DNA from: Nocardioides zeae | GTDB taxonomy: Bacteria > Actinomycetota > Actinomycetes > Propionibacteriales > Nocardioidaceae | DNA: 64,000 nucleotides | Reading direction: 5' to 3' | NCBI RefSeq assembly: GCF_010686755.1 | Contig: NZ_JAAGXA010000004.1 | Location: forward strand, 263,110 to 327,109 | Shown: positions 1-8,045 of the stretch, piece after piece | Numbering within the stretch: the stretch's first letter is position 1 | Layout: each line of letters starts with the position of its first letter | Notes under the pieces: generated by a model | Seen by the model: only the letters and a program-made list of their open reading frames with translations | The model's database searches: none | Told to the model about the DNA's origin: nothing | Position numbers and translations under genes: made by a program

Positions 1-211
1 GCCGGCCGACCACCCCGTGCAGCGCGCCGAGGAGGACGGCCTGCACCGTCAGCACCACGCCGAGACCCAGCCCGATGAGCCAGGCCCCGTCGAGGTCGAC
101 CACCACCGCCGCGAGCAGCGGCAGCCCCACGAGCCCGACGAGGGCGACCAGGGCGACGACGGGACGTCCCCGTCGGGGGAGGAGGGTGCTCAGCGGCGTG
201 CGTGACGTCAT
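1..211 (-). CDS. Membrane protein, partial at left edge
   Basis: Only the N-terminal 70 residues are visible; the gene runs off the left edge. The ATG at 211 is followed by a short basic stretch (LLPRRGR) and two hydrophobic spans at about residues 18-38 and 42-65, so this is an integral membrane protein. It starts 47 bp after the folP2 stop on the same strand and could be the third gene of that operon. No family can be named from this fragment. Confidence 0.6.
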   Translation of the reverse strand, partial: MTSRTPLSTLLPRRGRPVVALVALVGLVGLPLLAAVVVDLDGAWLIGLGLGVVLTVQAVLLGALHGVVGR

Positions 212-258
212 GGTCAGGAATCTATCCAGACCCGCCGACGGTGTGGGGCAGCGGCGCG

Positions 259-1122
259 TCAGGCCAGTCCGCGGATCGCGCGCGCAGGCGGCCGCCGTCC
301 CGCGATGGTCCACGCCATGTCGACCACCTGACGGGTCTCGGGCACCTGGTGGACGCGGTAGATCCGCGCGCCCGCCTGGGCGCAGATCGCGGTGGCGGCC
401 AGCGTGCCGAGCAGCCGGTCGCCGACCCCGCGGTCGAGGGTCTCGCCCACGAAGTCCTTGTTGGAGAGGCTGACGAGCACCGGCCAGCCCGTCGCGACCA
501 TCTCGCCGAGCCGGCGGGTCACCTCCAGCGACTGGAACGTGTTCTTCCCGAAGTCGTGGGCGGGGTCGATCACGATCGACTCCCGCGCCACGCCGGCGGC
601 GAGCGCGCGCTCGGCGTACGCCGTGGTGTCGGCGATCGCGGAGGCGACCACGTCGTCGTACGCCAGCCGGTGCGGTCGCGTGCGCGGCGTGACCCCGCCG
701 GTGTGGGTGCAGATGATCGCGGCGTCGTGCTCGGCGGCGGCGTCGACGAGCTCGGGGTCGGCACCGCCCCACGCGTCGTTGAGCACGTCGGCGCCCTCGG
801 CGCAGACGGCGCGGCCGACGGAGGCGCGCCAGGTGTCGACGGAGATGACGAGGTCGGGGTACGCCGCGCGCACCCGCGCCACGAACGACACCACGCGGCG
901 CCGCTCCTCCGCCTCGTCGATCTCGACGCCCGGCGCGGCCTTGATGCCGCCGATGTCGACGATCTCCGCGCCCTCGTCGACGACCTGCGCCACGCGGTCG
1001 AAGGCCTTGTCCTCCGCCCAGGTGGCGCCCTTGTCGTAGAACGAGTCGGGCGTGCGGTTGACGATCGCCATCATCAGCGTGGCGTCGTCGGGGAACGAGT
1101 GCCGCCCCAGGCGCAGCGTCAT
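259..1122 (-). CDS. folP2: Dihydropteroate synthase-like protein (FolP2 type)
   Basis: This 287-aa protein has the dihydropteroate synthase TIM-barrel fold. The first family signature is at residues 18-30 (MAIVNRTPDSFYD). The second, normally DIGGESTRPG, reads DIGGIKAAPG at 56-65, so the Ser-Thr-Arg pterin/PABA loop is altered. FolP2 paralogues in mycobacteria carry similar changes and are not thought to be the main folate enzyme. The ATG overlaps the gpgS stop in an ATGA motif, so the two are translationally coupled. The pairing matches Rv1207-Rv1208 of Mycobacterium tuberculosis. A role linked to gpgS rather than folate is inference from the changed motif and the context. Confidence 0.85.
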   Translation of the reverse strand: MTLRLGRHSFPDDATLMMAIVNRTPDSFYDKGATWAEDKAFDRVAQVVDEGAEIVDIGGIKAAPGVEIDEAEERRRVVSFVARVRAAYPDLVISVDTWRASVGRAVCAEGADVLNDAWGGADPELVDAAAEHDAAIICTHTGGVTPRTRPHRLAYDDVVASAIADTTAYAERALAAGVARESIVIDPAHDFGKNTFQSLEVTRRLGEMVATGWPVLVSLSNKDFVGETLDRGVGDRLLGTLAATAICAQAGARIYRVHQVPETRQVVDMAWTIAGRRPPARAIRGLA

Positions 1123-2084
1123 GCGGTCTCCTCCGGTGCCAGGACCGTGCGTTGGGGTGGGCGCTCGCCCACGGTCACGGCCCGCAGGTGCGGTACGGCG
1201 CCGGCCTCGGTGCGCACGAACTGCCGCAGCCCGACCGTGTCGACGCCGGCGACCTCGCCCGTGCGGCGCGCGACCGCGGCGAGGATCTGCGTCGCCATCG
1301 CGCCCAGGTCGGCCAGCCCTTGGTGGCGGTGCGAGCGGCGTCCGAGGTCGACCTGGGCGATCGCGTCCGCGCCCCGCGCGCGCAGGGTGTCGACGAGCGC
1401 GGCCAGCTCGACGGCGTACCCGGTCGGGACGCTCAGCGAGCCGAACAGGTCGCGCCGCACCGCCCACTCGCCCGCCAGCGGCTGCACGAGCCCGGCGAGC
1501 TCCGGGAACGCGAGCGCGATCAGCGGGCGGGCGACGAGCTCGGTGACCCGCCCCCCGTCGTACGGACCCCCGCCCTCGACGTCGAGCGGCCGCTCGTAGA
1601 AGCCCTTGACCAGACCGACGGTCGGATCGGTGAGGAGGGGGCCGAGGAGGCCGGGCACGAAGTGGGTGTCCCACTCACGCAGGTCGGCGTCCATGAAGAC
1701 GAGCACGTCGCCGCGGGTCACGAAGAGCGACTTCCACATCGCCTCGCCCTTCCCGGGCGCCCAGCCGAGGTCGGGGCGGATGTCGGCGGCGGCGTGCACC
1801 ACGGCGCCCGCGTCGGCCGCTGCCTGCGCCGTGCCGTCGGTGGAGTCGGAGTCGATGACGACGATCTCGTCGAGGAGGCGCGCGGTCTCGACGAGCCGCT
1901 CGCGCACGCGGGTCACGACGTCGCCGACGGTGGCGGCCTCGTTGCGGGCCGGTACGACGAGGCTGACGGTCGCGCCGGACGCCTCGCGCGCGGCGAGGAG
2001 GGCGTCGAGCGACCAGTCCTGCCAGTGGTGGGTGCGACGGGCCGACCACGCGGACGTGGCGTCGTCAGGGCGCGGCGCGTTCAC
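1119..2084 (-). CDS. gpgS: Glucosyl-3-phosphoglycerate synthase
   Basis: This 321-aa GT81 family glycosyltransferase moves glucose from a nucleotide sugar to 3-phosphoglycerate, the first step of glucosylglycerate and methylglucose lipopolysaccharide synthesis. Visible motifs are the nucleotide-binding VVPARNE (43-49), DSDSTDGT (78-85), the conserved GKGEAMWKS (111-119) and the metal-binding DAD (132-134). A GTG at 2084 is the start; length fits the family (about 300-330 aa). It is the first gene of the unit with folP2. The synteny with mycobacterial gpgS/folP2 strengthens the call. Confidence 0.93.
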   Translation of the reverse strand: MNAPRPDDATSAWSARRTHHWQDWSLDALLAAREASGATVSLVVPARNEAATVGDVVTRVRERLVETARLLDEIVVIDSDSTDGTAQAAADAGAVVHAAADIRPDLGWAPGKGEAMWKSLFVTRGDVLVFMDADLREWDTHFVPGLLGPLLTDPTVGLVKGFYERPLDVEGGGPYDGGRVTELVARPLIALAFPELAGLVQPLAGEWAVRRDLFGSLSVPTGYAVELAALVDTLRARGADAIAQVDLGRRSHRHQGLADLGAMATQILAAVARRTGEVAGVDTVGLRQFVRTEAGAVPHLRAVTVGERPPQRTVLAPEETA

Positions 2085-2188
2085 CTCGACAGGTTAGAGG
2101 TGGGTCGGGAACGGGGTCGGGGCGGTCGGCGCGGGCCGGTGGGGAAAACAGGTCGAGGACTGTCAGCCGCTCCTGCCAGGCTGCACCC

Positions 2189-3658
2189 ATGCCCGACCAG
2201 GACGCCTTCATCGACGCCTTCGCCCGCTTCCTCGACAGGGTGGTGCACGACCACGAGCGCAGGACCTCGTCCGACCCGGGCGAGCTGGTGCGGATCCTCG
2301 ACGCCCATCTCGGCACGCCGGCCGCCGACTGCTCGATCGTGACGGAGAAGCTGCCGCCCTGGCGCCTCGTCGACGCCGACGTGGTGATGGAGTCGATGGC
2401 GGATGCGGCCGGTCGCGTGCTGGGTCTGTCCGTCGACCGGCGGCAGCACGATGTCAGCTTCCGCTCGATCGTGGCTGGCCGGCACGGTGCGGCGGGCATC
2501 GCTCCGGTGGACCACGTCACGATGCCGATCGGGCCGGGGGAGGAGCGCCGCGTCGTCTCCCGCGGCCTGCGTCTCCTGACCTGGGCCGGCGAGCCGGTGG
2601 CCGTGCTGCAGTCGGCCGCCGACCCGGAGTGGAACCGTCAGGAGGCGACCTTGGAGGTGGTCGGCGCCCGCCCCGCGACGGTGGACGCCTTCCTGGCGGA
2701 GGTCCGACGCCGGATGACCGCCGACAGCGTGCTGCGCGGGCAGGTGATGACGTTCCGTCCGCACGGGTTCGAGTCGATGCTCGGGGGCGTCGCCTTCGTC
2801 GAGCGGCCCTCCGTGGCGCGGGACGACGTCGTGCTCCCGGACGGTGCTTTCGAACGACTCGAGCAGCACGTGCTCGCGCTCGGCGTCCACCGGGAGGCGC
2901 TGCTCGCCGCCGGGCAGCACCTGAAGCGCGGCGTCCTGCTCTACGGCCCGCCGGGCACGGGCAAGACCCACACGGTGCGCCACCTCGTCGGAGCGGCCGC
3001 GGGCACGACCGTGCTGATGCTCAGCGGCAACTCCCTCGGTGCGGTGCGGGAGGCCGCGAGCATCGCCCGCGTGCTCGAACCCGCGATCGTCGTGCTGGAG
3101 GACTGCGACCTCATCGCCGAGGACCGCGACATGATGGGGTCGCCCGACTCGCTGCTGTTCGAGCTGTTGGAGGCGCTCGACGGCCTCGACGGGGACGCGG
3201 ACGTCGCCTTCCTGCTCACGACCAACCGGCCCGACCTGCTGGAGCAGGCGCTGGCGCAGCGGCCGGGGCGCATCGACCTCGCCATCGAGGTGCCGCGACC
3301 TGACGCGGCCGCGCGGCGCCGGCTCTTCGCGCTCTACGCCCGGAGCCTCGACCTGAGCGATGCGGCCGTGGACGCGGCGGCCGACCGGGCGGAGGGTGTC
3401 ACCGCCTCGTTCGCCAAGGAGCTGGTGCGCCGCACCGTGCTGGCCGCCGCCGTGGAGGGCGTGCCCGTCGCCGACCGGCACCTGGAGGAAGCCCTCGACG
3501 AGCTCCTCGGTGACCGCGAGTCGTTCACCCGCAGCCTGCTGGCCTCGGGGCCGGCGACGCACGAGGACGAGGCGCTCGGTCCCCGCCGTCGCGGTGAGGT
3601 CGGCGAGTCGTGGCTCGACGAGGAGGGCAACAGCCACGTGGTCCTGGGTGGTGACTGA
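2189..3658 (+). CDS. AAA+ ATPase of the 26S-protease-subunit-like type
   Basis: The 489-aa protein has an unassigned N-terminal half and a single AAA+ domain. Walker A is GPPGTGKTH (253-261), Walker B is VVLEDCDLI (301-309), sensor 1 is TTNRPD (344-349), and RPGRID (358-363) matches the arginine-finger region of classical AAA proteins. Such stand-alone actinobacterial ATPases probably remodel proteins, but the substrate is unknown. Walker B ends in Glu-Asp rather than Asp-Glu. It faces the DUF1707 gene and the two stops are 2 bp apart. It is transcribed away from gpgS with a gap of about 100 bp. Confidence 0.85.
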   Translation: MPDQDAFIDAFARFLDRVVHDHERRTSSDPGELVRILDAHLGTPAADCSIVTEKLPPWRLVDADVVMESMADAAGRVLGLSVDRRQHDVSFRSIVAGRHGAAGIAPVDHVTMPIGPGEERRVVSRGLRLLTWAGEPVAVLQSAADPEWNRQEATLEVVGARPATVDAFLAEVRRRMTADSVLRGQVMTFRPHGFESMLGGVAFVERPSVARDDVVLPDGAFERLEQHVLALGVHREALLAAGQHLKRGVLLYGPPGTGKTHTVRHLVGAAAGTTVLMLSGNSLGAVREAASIARVLEPAIVVLEDCDLIAEDRDMMGSPDSLLFELLEALDGLDGDADVAFLLTTNRPDLLEQALAQRPGRIDLAIEVPRPDAAARRRLFALYARSLDLSDAAVDAAADRAEGVTASFAKELVRRTVLAAAVEGVPVADRHLEEALDELLGDRESFTRSLLASGPATHEDEALGPRRRGEVGESWLDEEGNSHVVLGGD

Positions 3659-3660
3659 CG

Positions 3661-4596
3661 TCAGCGGTCGGGGTCGAAGCCGTACTCGTCCAGCACGTGG
3701 CCCGACAGCGTCGTGCTCATCCGGGCGCCCTCCGCGTAGGCGTTCGTGATCCAGATGTCGACCTGGGGCAGCTTGTCGATCGGGTCGAGCCCGACCTGGA
3801 CCCAGTTGAGCACGGCGTCCTCCACGTTGAGGTCGGCGATCCCGCGGCCGATGTTGTCGAAGAGGCGGGGCACGTCGAGGTCGGTCAGGTCGATCACGGA
3901 GGCGCCGCGCCCGAGGGTGTCGTCGCGGATCCACAGGTACGGCGCGCCCGGGTCCTCGTCGTTCACGGTCCAGGTCTCGGTGCGCGGCGTGGTCGCCGCC
4001 ACCGGGATGGTGATGGACGCGCCGTTCTCGTCGAAGCGCAGCTCCGTCACGTAGGGGCGCTTCACCGCCCGCCACTGCTCGAGCAGCGTCGTCACGTGGG
4101 CCTCGTCGGGCGCCCAGTCGTCCAGACCCTCGAGCGCGACCGTGGGCCGGTCGGCGAACACGTCGCCCGGGTCCGGCTCCTCCGGCGTGAGGCGGACGTC
4201 GTCGATGGAGACGAGCTGGGCCCGCTGCTCGGCGACCGCCTCGTCGTGCTCGTCGGTGCCGAACAGCTGTCGCACCCCGACGCCTGCGCCGACGAGCAGC
4301 GCCACGGTGACGGCGAGGGTCAGGAGACGGCGGGTGCTGCTCGTGCTCGTGCCGGACGACGGCGGCGTACGGCGCGGGGCCGGCCTCGTCGCGAGCTGGG
4401 CCGCCGCCGCGTCGACGGCGTCACCCCGGAGGTCGGTGAGCAGGGTGGCCAGCTGGTCCACGTGGGTCGCCGCGAGGGCGGTCGCGGTGCGCTCCTCGCG
4501 CTCGACGGCGTCGAGCTGACCATCGACGTACGCCTCGGTGAGTGCCGCGACGACGGCGTTCCGGTCGGTGTCCCTCGCGCGCTTCGGTGGTGCCAC
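3661..4596 (-). CDS. DUF1707 domain membrane protein
   Basis: The N-terminal 55 residues match the DUF1707 (SHOCT-like) pattern: an RDTDR opening, AYVDGQLDAVEREER and a THVDQLATLLTDL ending. A Pro/Arg-rich linker and one transmembrane span (about 95-115) follow, then a roughly 190-residue extracytoplasmic region with no known domain. The GTG at 4596 is chosen because the DUF1707 motif starts straight after it; upstream codons have no homologue-like content. Function is unknown. DUF1707 proteins are widespread in Actinobacteria and usually membrane linked. Confidence 0.8.
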   Translation of the reverse strand: MAPPKRARDTDRNAVVAALTEAYVDGQLDAVEREERTATALAATHVDQLATLLTDLRGDAVDAAAAQLATRPAPRRTPPSSGTSTSSTRRLLTLAVTVALLVGAGVGVRQLFGTDEHDEAVAEQRAQLVSIDDVRLTPEEPDPGDVFADRPTVALEGLDDWAPDEAHVTTLLEQWRAVKRPYVTELRFDENGASITIPVAATTPRTETWTVNDEDPGAPYLWIRDDTLGRGASVIDLTDLDVPRLFDNIGRGIADLNVEDAVLNWVQVGLDPIDKLPQVDIWITNAYAEGARMSTTLSGHVLDEYGFDPDR

Positions 4597-4665
4597 GTCG
4601 GCAGTCCCTACCCACCCCGCGTCGTCCCGACTCCTGGCTGGGCGCCCGTCGCTAGCCTGATCGGC

Positions 4666-5268
4666 ATGAGCACACCGGTGCAGACGGCCCCCGAGCGCGG
4701 TCCGGTCCGCGACGCCGCGACGCTGGTCGGCGGGTTCGTCGCGGTCCTGTGGGTCCTCGAGGTCGTCGACACGATCGTCGGCCACCGCCTCGACCAGTTC
4801 GGCGTGCAGCCGCGCACCGACGAGGGCCTCGTCGGCATCGCGACGGCGCCGCTGCTGCACCTCGGCTTCGAGCACCTCGTCTCCAACACGATCCCGCTGC
4901 TGGTGCTGGGCTTCGTCATCGCCCTGTCGGGGATCGGCCAGGCGCTCGCGGTCACGGGCGCGATCTGGGTCATCGGCGGCTTCGGCACGTGGCTCTTCGC
5001 CCCGTCGGGCACCAACCACATCGGCGCGTCGGTGCTCGTCTTCGGCTTCATCGTCTACCTGGTGCTCCGCGGCTTCTTCACCCGGCGCATCGGCCAGATC
5101 GCCGTCGGTGTCGTGGTGCTGGTGCTCTACGGCGGCGCCCTGTGGGGCGTGCTCCCGGGCCAGCCGGGCATCTCGTGGCAGGGCCACCTCTTCGGCGCCG
5201 TCGGCGGAGGGCTCGCGGCGGCGATGCTGACACCGCGCCGTACCGATCCGACAGGAGCTTCTCGATGA
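4666..5268 (+). CDS. Rhomboid family intramembrane serine protease
   Basis: This 200-aa, six-segment membrane protein carries the rhomboid hallmarks: HLVSNTIPLLVLG (second helix region), the nucleophile loop NHIGASVLVFG with Ser in a G-A-S context, and WQGHLFGAVGG with the catalytic His. It cleaves substrates within the membrane; the substrate cannot be predicted. Compared with E. coli GlpG it lacks a large N-terminal domain, as usual in Actinobacteria. Its stop overlaps the next start (ATGA), so it is coupled to the SRPBCC gene. Confidence 0.88.
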   Translation: MSTPVQTAPERGPVRDAATLVGGFVAVLWVLEVVDTIVGHRLDQFGVQPRTDEGLVGIATAPLLHLGFEHLVSNTIPLLVLGFVIALSGIGQALAVTGAIWVIGGFGTWLFAPSGTNHIGASVLVFGFIVYLVLRGFFTRRIGQIAVGVVVLVLYGGALWGVLPGQPGISWQGHLFGAVGGGLAAAMLTPRRTDPTGASR

Positions 5269-5753
5269 CTGCGTTCTCGGTGACCCACGAGGCGACGGCC
5301 GTGCTGCCCGTCGAGCGGCAGGCCGTGTGGGACGTGCTGACCGACCCGGGGACGCTCGCCCAGCTGACGCCCATGCTGACCTCGATCGAGGAGCAGGGCG
5401 AGCACTGGGTGTGGCGCATGACGAAGGTGCCCGGGCTCAGCCTCGCCGTCGCCCCGGAGTTCACGGAGCGCATGACGTTCACGGAGCTGGAGCGCATCGA
5501 CTTCCGCCACGACCCGCCCGCGGGACGGGACGAGGACGCGGGGGCCGAGGGGTGGTACGAGCTGCGTGACGCCACCGACGCCGAGCGGGGCGCCGCGGAG
5601 GTGGCCTCCCACCTGGCGATCAGCCTCACCATCACCGTCGACCTGCCGCTCCCGCGGCTGTCGGCGCCGGCGGTCAAGACCGCCATGAAGCGCGTCGTGG
5701 CCTCGATGGGCAACGGCTTCGCGGAGAACCTCGACCGGCACCTGGGGATCTGA
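5265..5753 (+). CDS. SRPBCC (START-like) family protein
   Basis: The 162-aa protein has the pattern of a polyketide-cyclase/START-like fold: an N-terminal strand with VERQAVWDVLTDPGTLAQLTP, a beta-rich core, and a long C-terminal amphipathic helix (KTAMKRVVASMGNGFAENLDRH). Such proteins bind hydrophobic ligands, but the ligand is unknown. An ACAGGAG ribosome site sits inside the end of the rhomboid gene and the ATG overlaps its TGA. The coupling suggests a shared role near the membrane; that is inference only. Confidence 0.75.
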   Translation: MTAFSVTHEATAVLPVERQAVWDVLTDPGTLAQLTPMLTSIEEQGEHWVWRMTKVPGLSLAVAPEFTERMTFTELERIDFRHDPPAGRDEDAGAEGWYELRDATDAERGAAEVASHLAISLTITVDLPLPRLSAPAVKTAMKRVVASMGNGFAENLDRHLGI

Positions 5754-5767
5754 CCCCGGAGCACCCT

Positions 5768-5814
5768 GGTCGTGGTGTGAGGCCACCGAGAAGTGGAGGG
5801 CTCACACCACGACC
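5768..5814. repeat. 47-bp palindromic element, family 3, copy 1
   Basis: Perfect 14-bp arms (5768-5781 GGTCGTGGTGTGAG and 5801-5814) enclose a 19-nt loop with AAGTGGAGGG. It lies between the convergent SRPBCC and aldo/keto reductase stops, so it may end transcription from both sides. A second 47-bp copy with a similar loop is at 55750-55796. No U-tract follows the stem. Confidence 0.75.
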
Positions 5815-5830
5815 GAGATGGGGTGTCGGA

Positions 5831-6688
5831 TCAGAGACCGGGGATCCAGTCGAACGTGTCCGGGTTGGGGCCGGTGCGTCCCTCCTCGCCCTTGTCGAGC
5901 GCGGTGATGCGGTTGACCTCGTCGGCGGGCAGGGAGAAGTCGAAGATGTCCGCGTTCTCCTTCACCCGCTCCGGCGTGACCGACTTCGGGAAGATGATGT
6001 CGCCGCGCTCGATGTGCCAGCGGAGCGTCACCTGGGCGGGGGTCTTGCCGTACTTCTCGGCCAGCTCCACCAGCACCGGGTCGTCGAGCACCGCGCCCTG
6101 CGCGATCGGCGACCACGCCTCGACCGCCACGTTGAGGCGACCGGAGGCGAGACGCGCGTCCTCGTTCGTCAGGTAGGGGTGCACCTCGATCTGGTTGATC
6201 GCGGGCACGATCCCCGTCTCGTCGACGATGCGCTTGAGGTGCTCCGGGTGGAAGTTGGAGACACCGACGGACGTGGCCTTGCCCTCGGCGGCCAGCTCGG
6301 TGAGCGTGCGCCACGTCGAGACGTAGTCGCCGCCGTAGCGCGTCGGGAGCGGCCAGTGGATGAGGAAGAGGTCGACGTGGTCGACGTCGAGCTCACGGAG
6401 CGACTGCTCGAGGGCCGCGCGGGCGACGGCGGGCTCGTGGGAGTCGTTGTTGAGCTTCGTCGTGATGTAGACGTCCTCGCGGGCCAGGCCCGAGTTGCGC
6501 AGCGCACGGCCGACGCCGGCCTCGTTCTGGTACATCTGCGCCGTGTCGATGTGGCGGTAGCCCGCCTCGAACGCGGTCAGCACCGCGCGCTCCGTCTCGT
6601 CCGGCGGCACCTGGTAGACGCCGAAGCCGAGCTGGGGGATGGACGTGCCGTTGTTGAGGCTGACGGTCGGGATCTGTGCGGAAGCCAT
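5831..6688 (-). CDS. Aldo/keto reductase (2,5-diketo-D-gluconate reductase type)
   Basis: This 285-aa NADPH-dependent oxidoreductase has the complete catalytic tetrad: Asp48 and Tyr53 (HIDTAQMYQNE), Lys78 (TTKLN) and His111 (LIHWP). Further family marks are GVSNF and the cofactor-binding IFPKS near the C-terminus. It belongs to the soluble actinobacterial AKR5-type enzymes that reduce small aldehydes and ketones; the true substrate is not visible. It is a single gene. Its start lies 60 bp beyond the alanine dehydrogenase stop on the same strand, so the two might share a transcript. Confidence 0.92.
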   Translation of the reverse strand: MASAQIPTVSLNNGTSIPQLGFGVYQVPPDETERAVLTAFEAGYRHIDTAQMYQNEAGVGRALRNSGLAREDVYITTKLNNDSHEPAVARAALEQSLRELDVDHVDLFLIHWPLPTRYGGDYVSTWRTLTELAAEGKATSVGVSNFHPEHLKRIVDETGIVPAINQIEVHPYLTNEDARLASGRLNVAVEAWSPIAQGAVLDDPVLVELAEKYGKTPAQVTLRWHIERGDIIFPKSVTPERVKENADIFDFSLPADEVNRITALDKGEEGRTGPNPDTFDWIPGL

Positions 6689-6748
6689 GGGAGTGACAGT
6701 GCCACCGCGTTCAAGATCATTCCTCCGCGTGAAGCGTCGTGAGGCGTC

Positions 6749-7897
6749 TCACCCGTCGAGGACGGCGCTGAGGCGGACGGCGTCGATCGAGTGCGCGCGC
6801 CCCACCGGCTCGCTCGTGAGCGCCCCGGCGTGCGTCGCGAGACCCTGCGCGAGCGCCGGGTCGGCCACGCAGGCGTCACGCCAGCCCCGGGCGGCGACCT
6901 CCGCGACGTACGGGAGCGTCACGTTCGTCAGCGCGTAGGTCGACGTGTGCGGGACGGCGCCGGGCATGTTCGCGACGCAGTAGAAGGTCGCGTCGTGCAC
7001 GCGGTAGGTCGGGTCGGCGTGGGTCGTGGCGCGGGAGTCCTCGAAGCAGCCGCCCTGGTCGATCGAGATGTCGACGAGCACGGCGCCGCTGCGCATCCGC
7101 GCGACCGTGTCGTTGGTGACGAGCGTCGGGGCCTTCGCGCCCGGGACGAGCACGGCGCCGACGACGAGGTCCGCCTCGAGCATTGCCTCCTCCAGGGTCA
7201 GCGCGTTCGACGCGACCGTCTGCACCCGGTGGCCGAACAGCTGGTCGGCCCGCCGCAGCGCCGCGGGGCTGCGGTCGAAGAGCAGCACACGGGCGCCCAT
7301 CCCCAGCGCCACCGTGGTCGCGTTGAGACCCGCGACCCCGGCGCCGACGACCACGACGTTGGCCGCGTAGGTGCCCGGCACACCGCCCATGAGCACACCG
7401 CGACCGCCGAGCACACCGGCCCCGGCGCGCATCAGGTGGTAGGCGCCCGCCTGCGGCGCCAGCCGTCCCGCGACCTCCGACATCGGGGCCAGCAGCGGCA
7501 GCCCCCCGTCCGGCCCCTGCACGGTCTCGTACGCCAGCGCCGTCACCTCCCGCGCCAGCAGCTCCTCGGTGAGCGCCTTGTCCGCTGCCAGGTGCAGGTA
7601 GGTGAAGAGCACGAGACCTGGGCGCAGCCGGTGGTACTCCTCCGCCACCGGCTCCTTCACCTTGAGCACCAGCTGCGCCTCCGCCCAGGTGGCGTCGGCG
7701 GCCTCGTCCGCCGAGGCCCCGGTGACGATGCGGGCGCCCGCCGCGGCGTACTGCTCGTCCGTCAGCGCGGAGCCGAGACCGGCGCCGCTCTGCACGAGCA
7801 CCTCGTGGCCGTGGGCCACCAGCTCGGTGACGCCGGCGGGGGTGAGGGCGACGCGGTACTCGTGGTTCTTGACCTCGGTGGGGACACCGATGCGCAT
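6749..7897 (-). CDS. ald: Alanine dehydrogenase
   Basis: This 382-aa enzyme interconverts L-alanine and pyruvate plus ammonium with NAD. The sequence tracks M. tuberculosis Ald throughout. Residues matching the catalytic set are Arg15 (EYRVA), Lys81 (KVKEP) and His102 (LHLAA). The NAD-binding GAGVAG is at 185-190, with Asp208 at the end of the second strand, and IDQGGCFE carries the conserved aspartate. A six-residue insertion around 61-70 and a short AGVL insertion near 158-163 distinguish it. A GAGGAG ribosome site precedes the ATG. It is divergent from the HtrA-type gene. Confidence 0.94.
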   Translation of the reverse strand: MRIGVPTEVKNHEYRVALTPAGVTELVAHGHEVLVQSGAGLGSALTDEQYAAAGARIVTGASADEAADATWAEAQLVLKVKEPVAEEYHRLRPGLVLFTYLHLAADKALTEELLAREVTALAYETVQGPDGGLPLLAPMSEVAGRLAPQAGAYHLMRAGAGVLGGRGVLMGGVPGTYAANVVVVGAGVAGLNATTVALGMGARVLLFDRSPAALRRADQLFGHRVQTVASNALTLEEAMLEADLVVGAVLVPGAKAPTLVTNDTVARMRSGAVLVDISIDQGGCFEDSRATTHADPTYRVHDATFYCVANMPGAVPHTSTYALTNVTLPYVAEVAARGWRDACVADPALAQGLATHAGALTSEPVGRAHSIDAVRLSAVLDG

Positions 7898-8045
7898 GGG
7901 GACTCCTCGGACTCGTGGACGCGCGGTGGCGCGGCGGGGCGCGGCCTCGGGGTGTGACGCCGCTCACTCATTGTGACGGGTGCTCACACCGGATTCACAG
8001 AGTCCCCTCACCGGACATTGGGTCGGCGGGTGTGAACTTGGTGCC

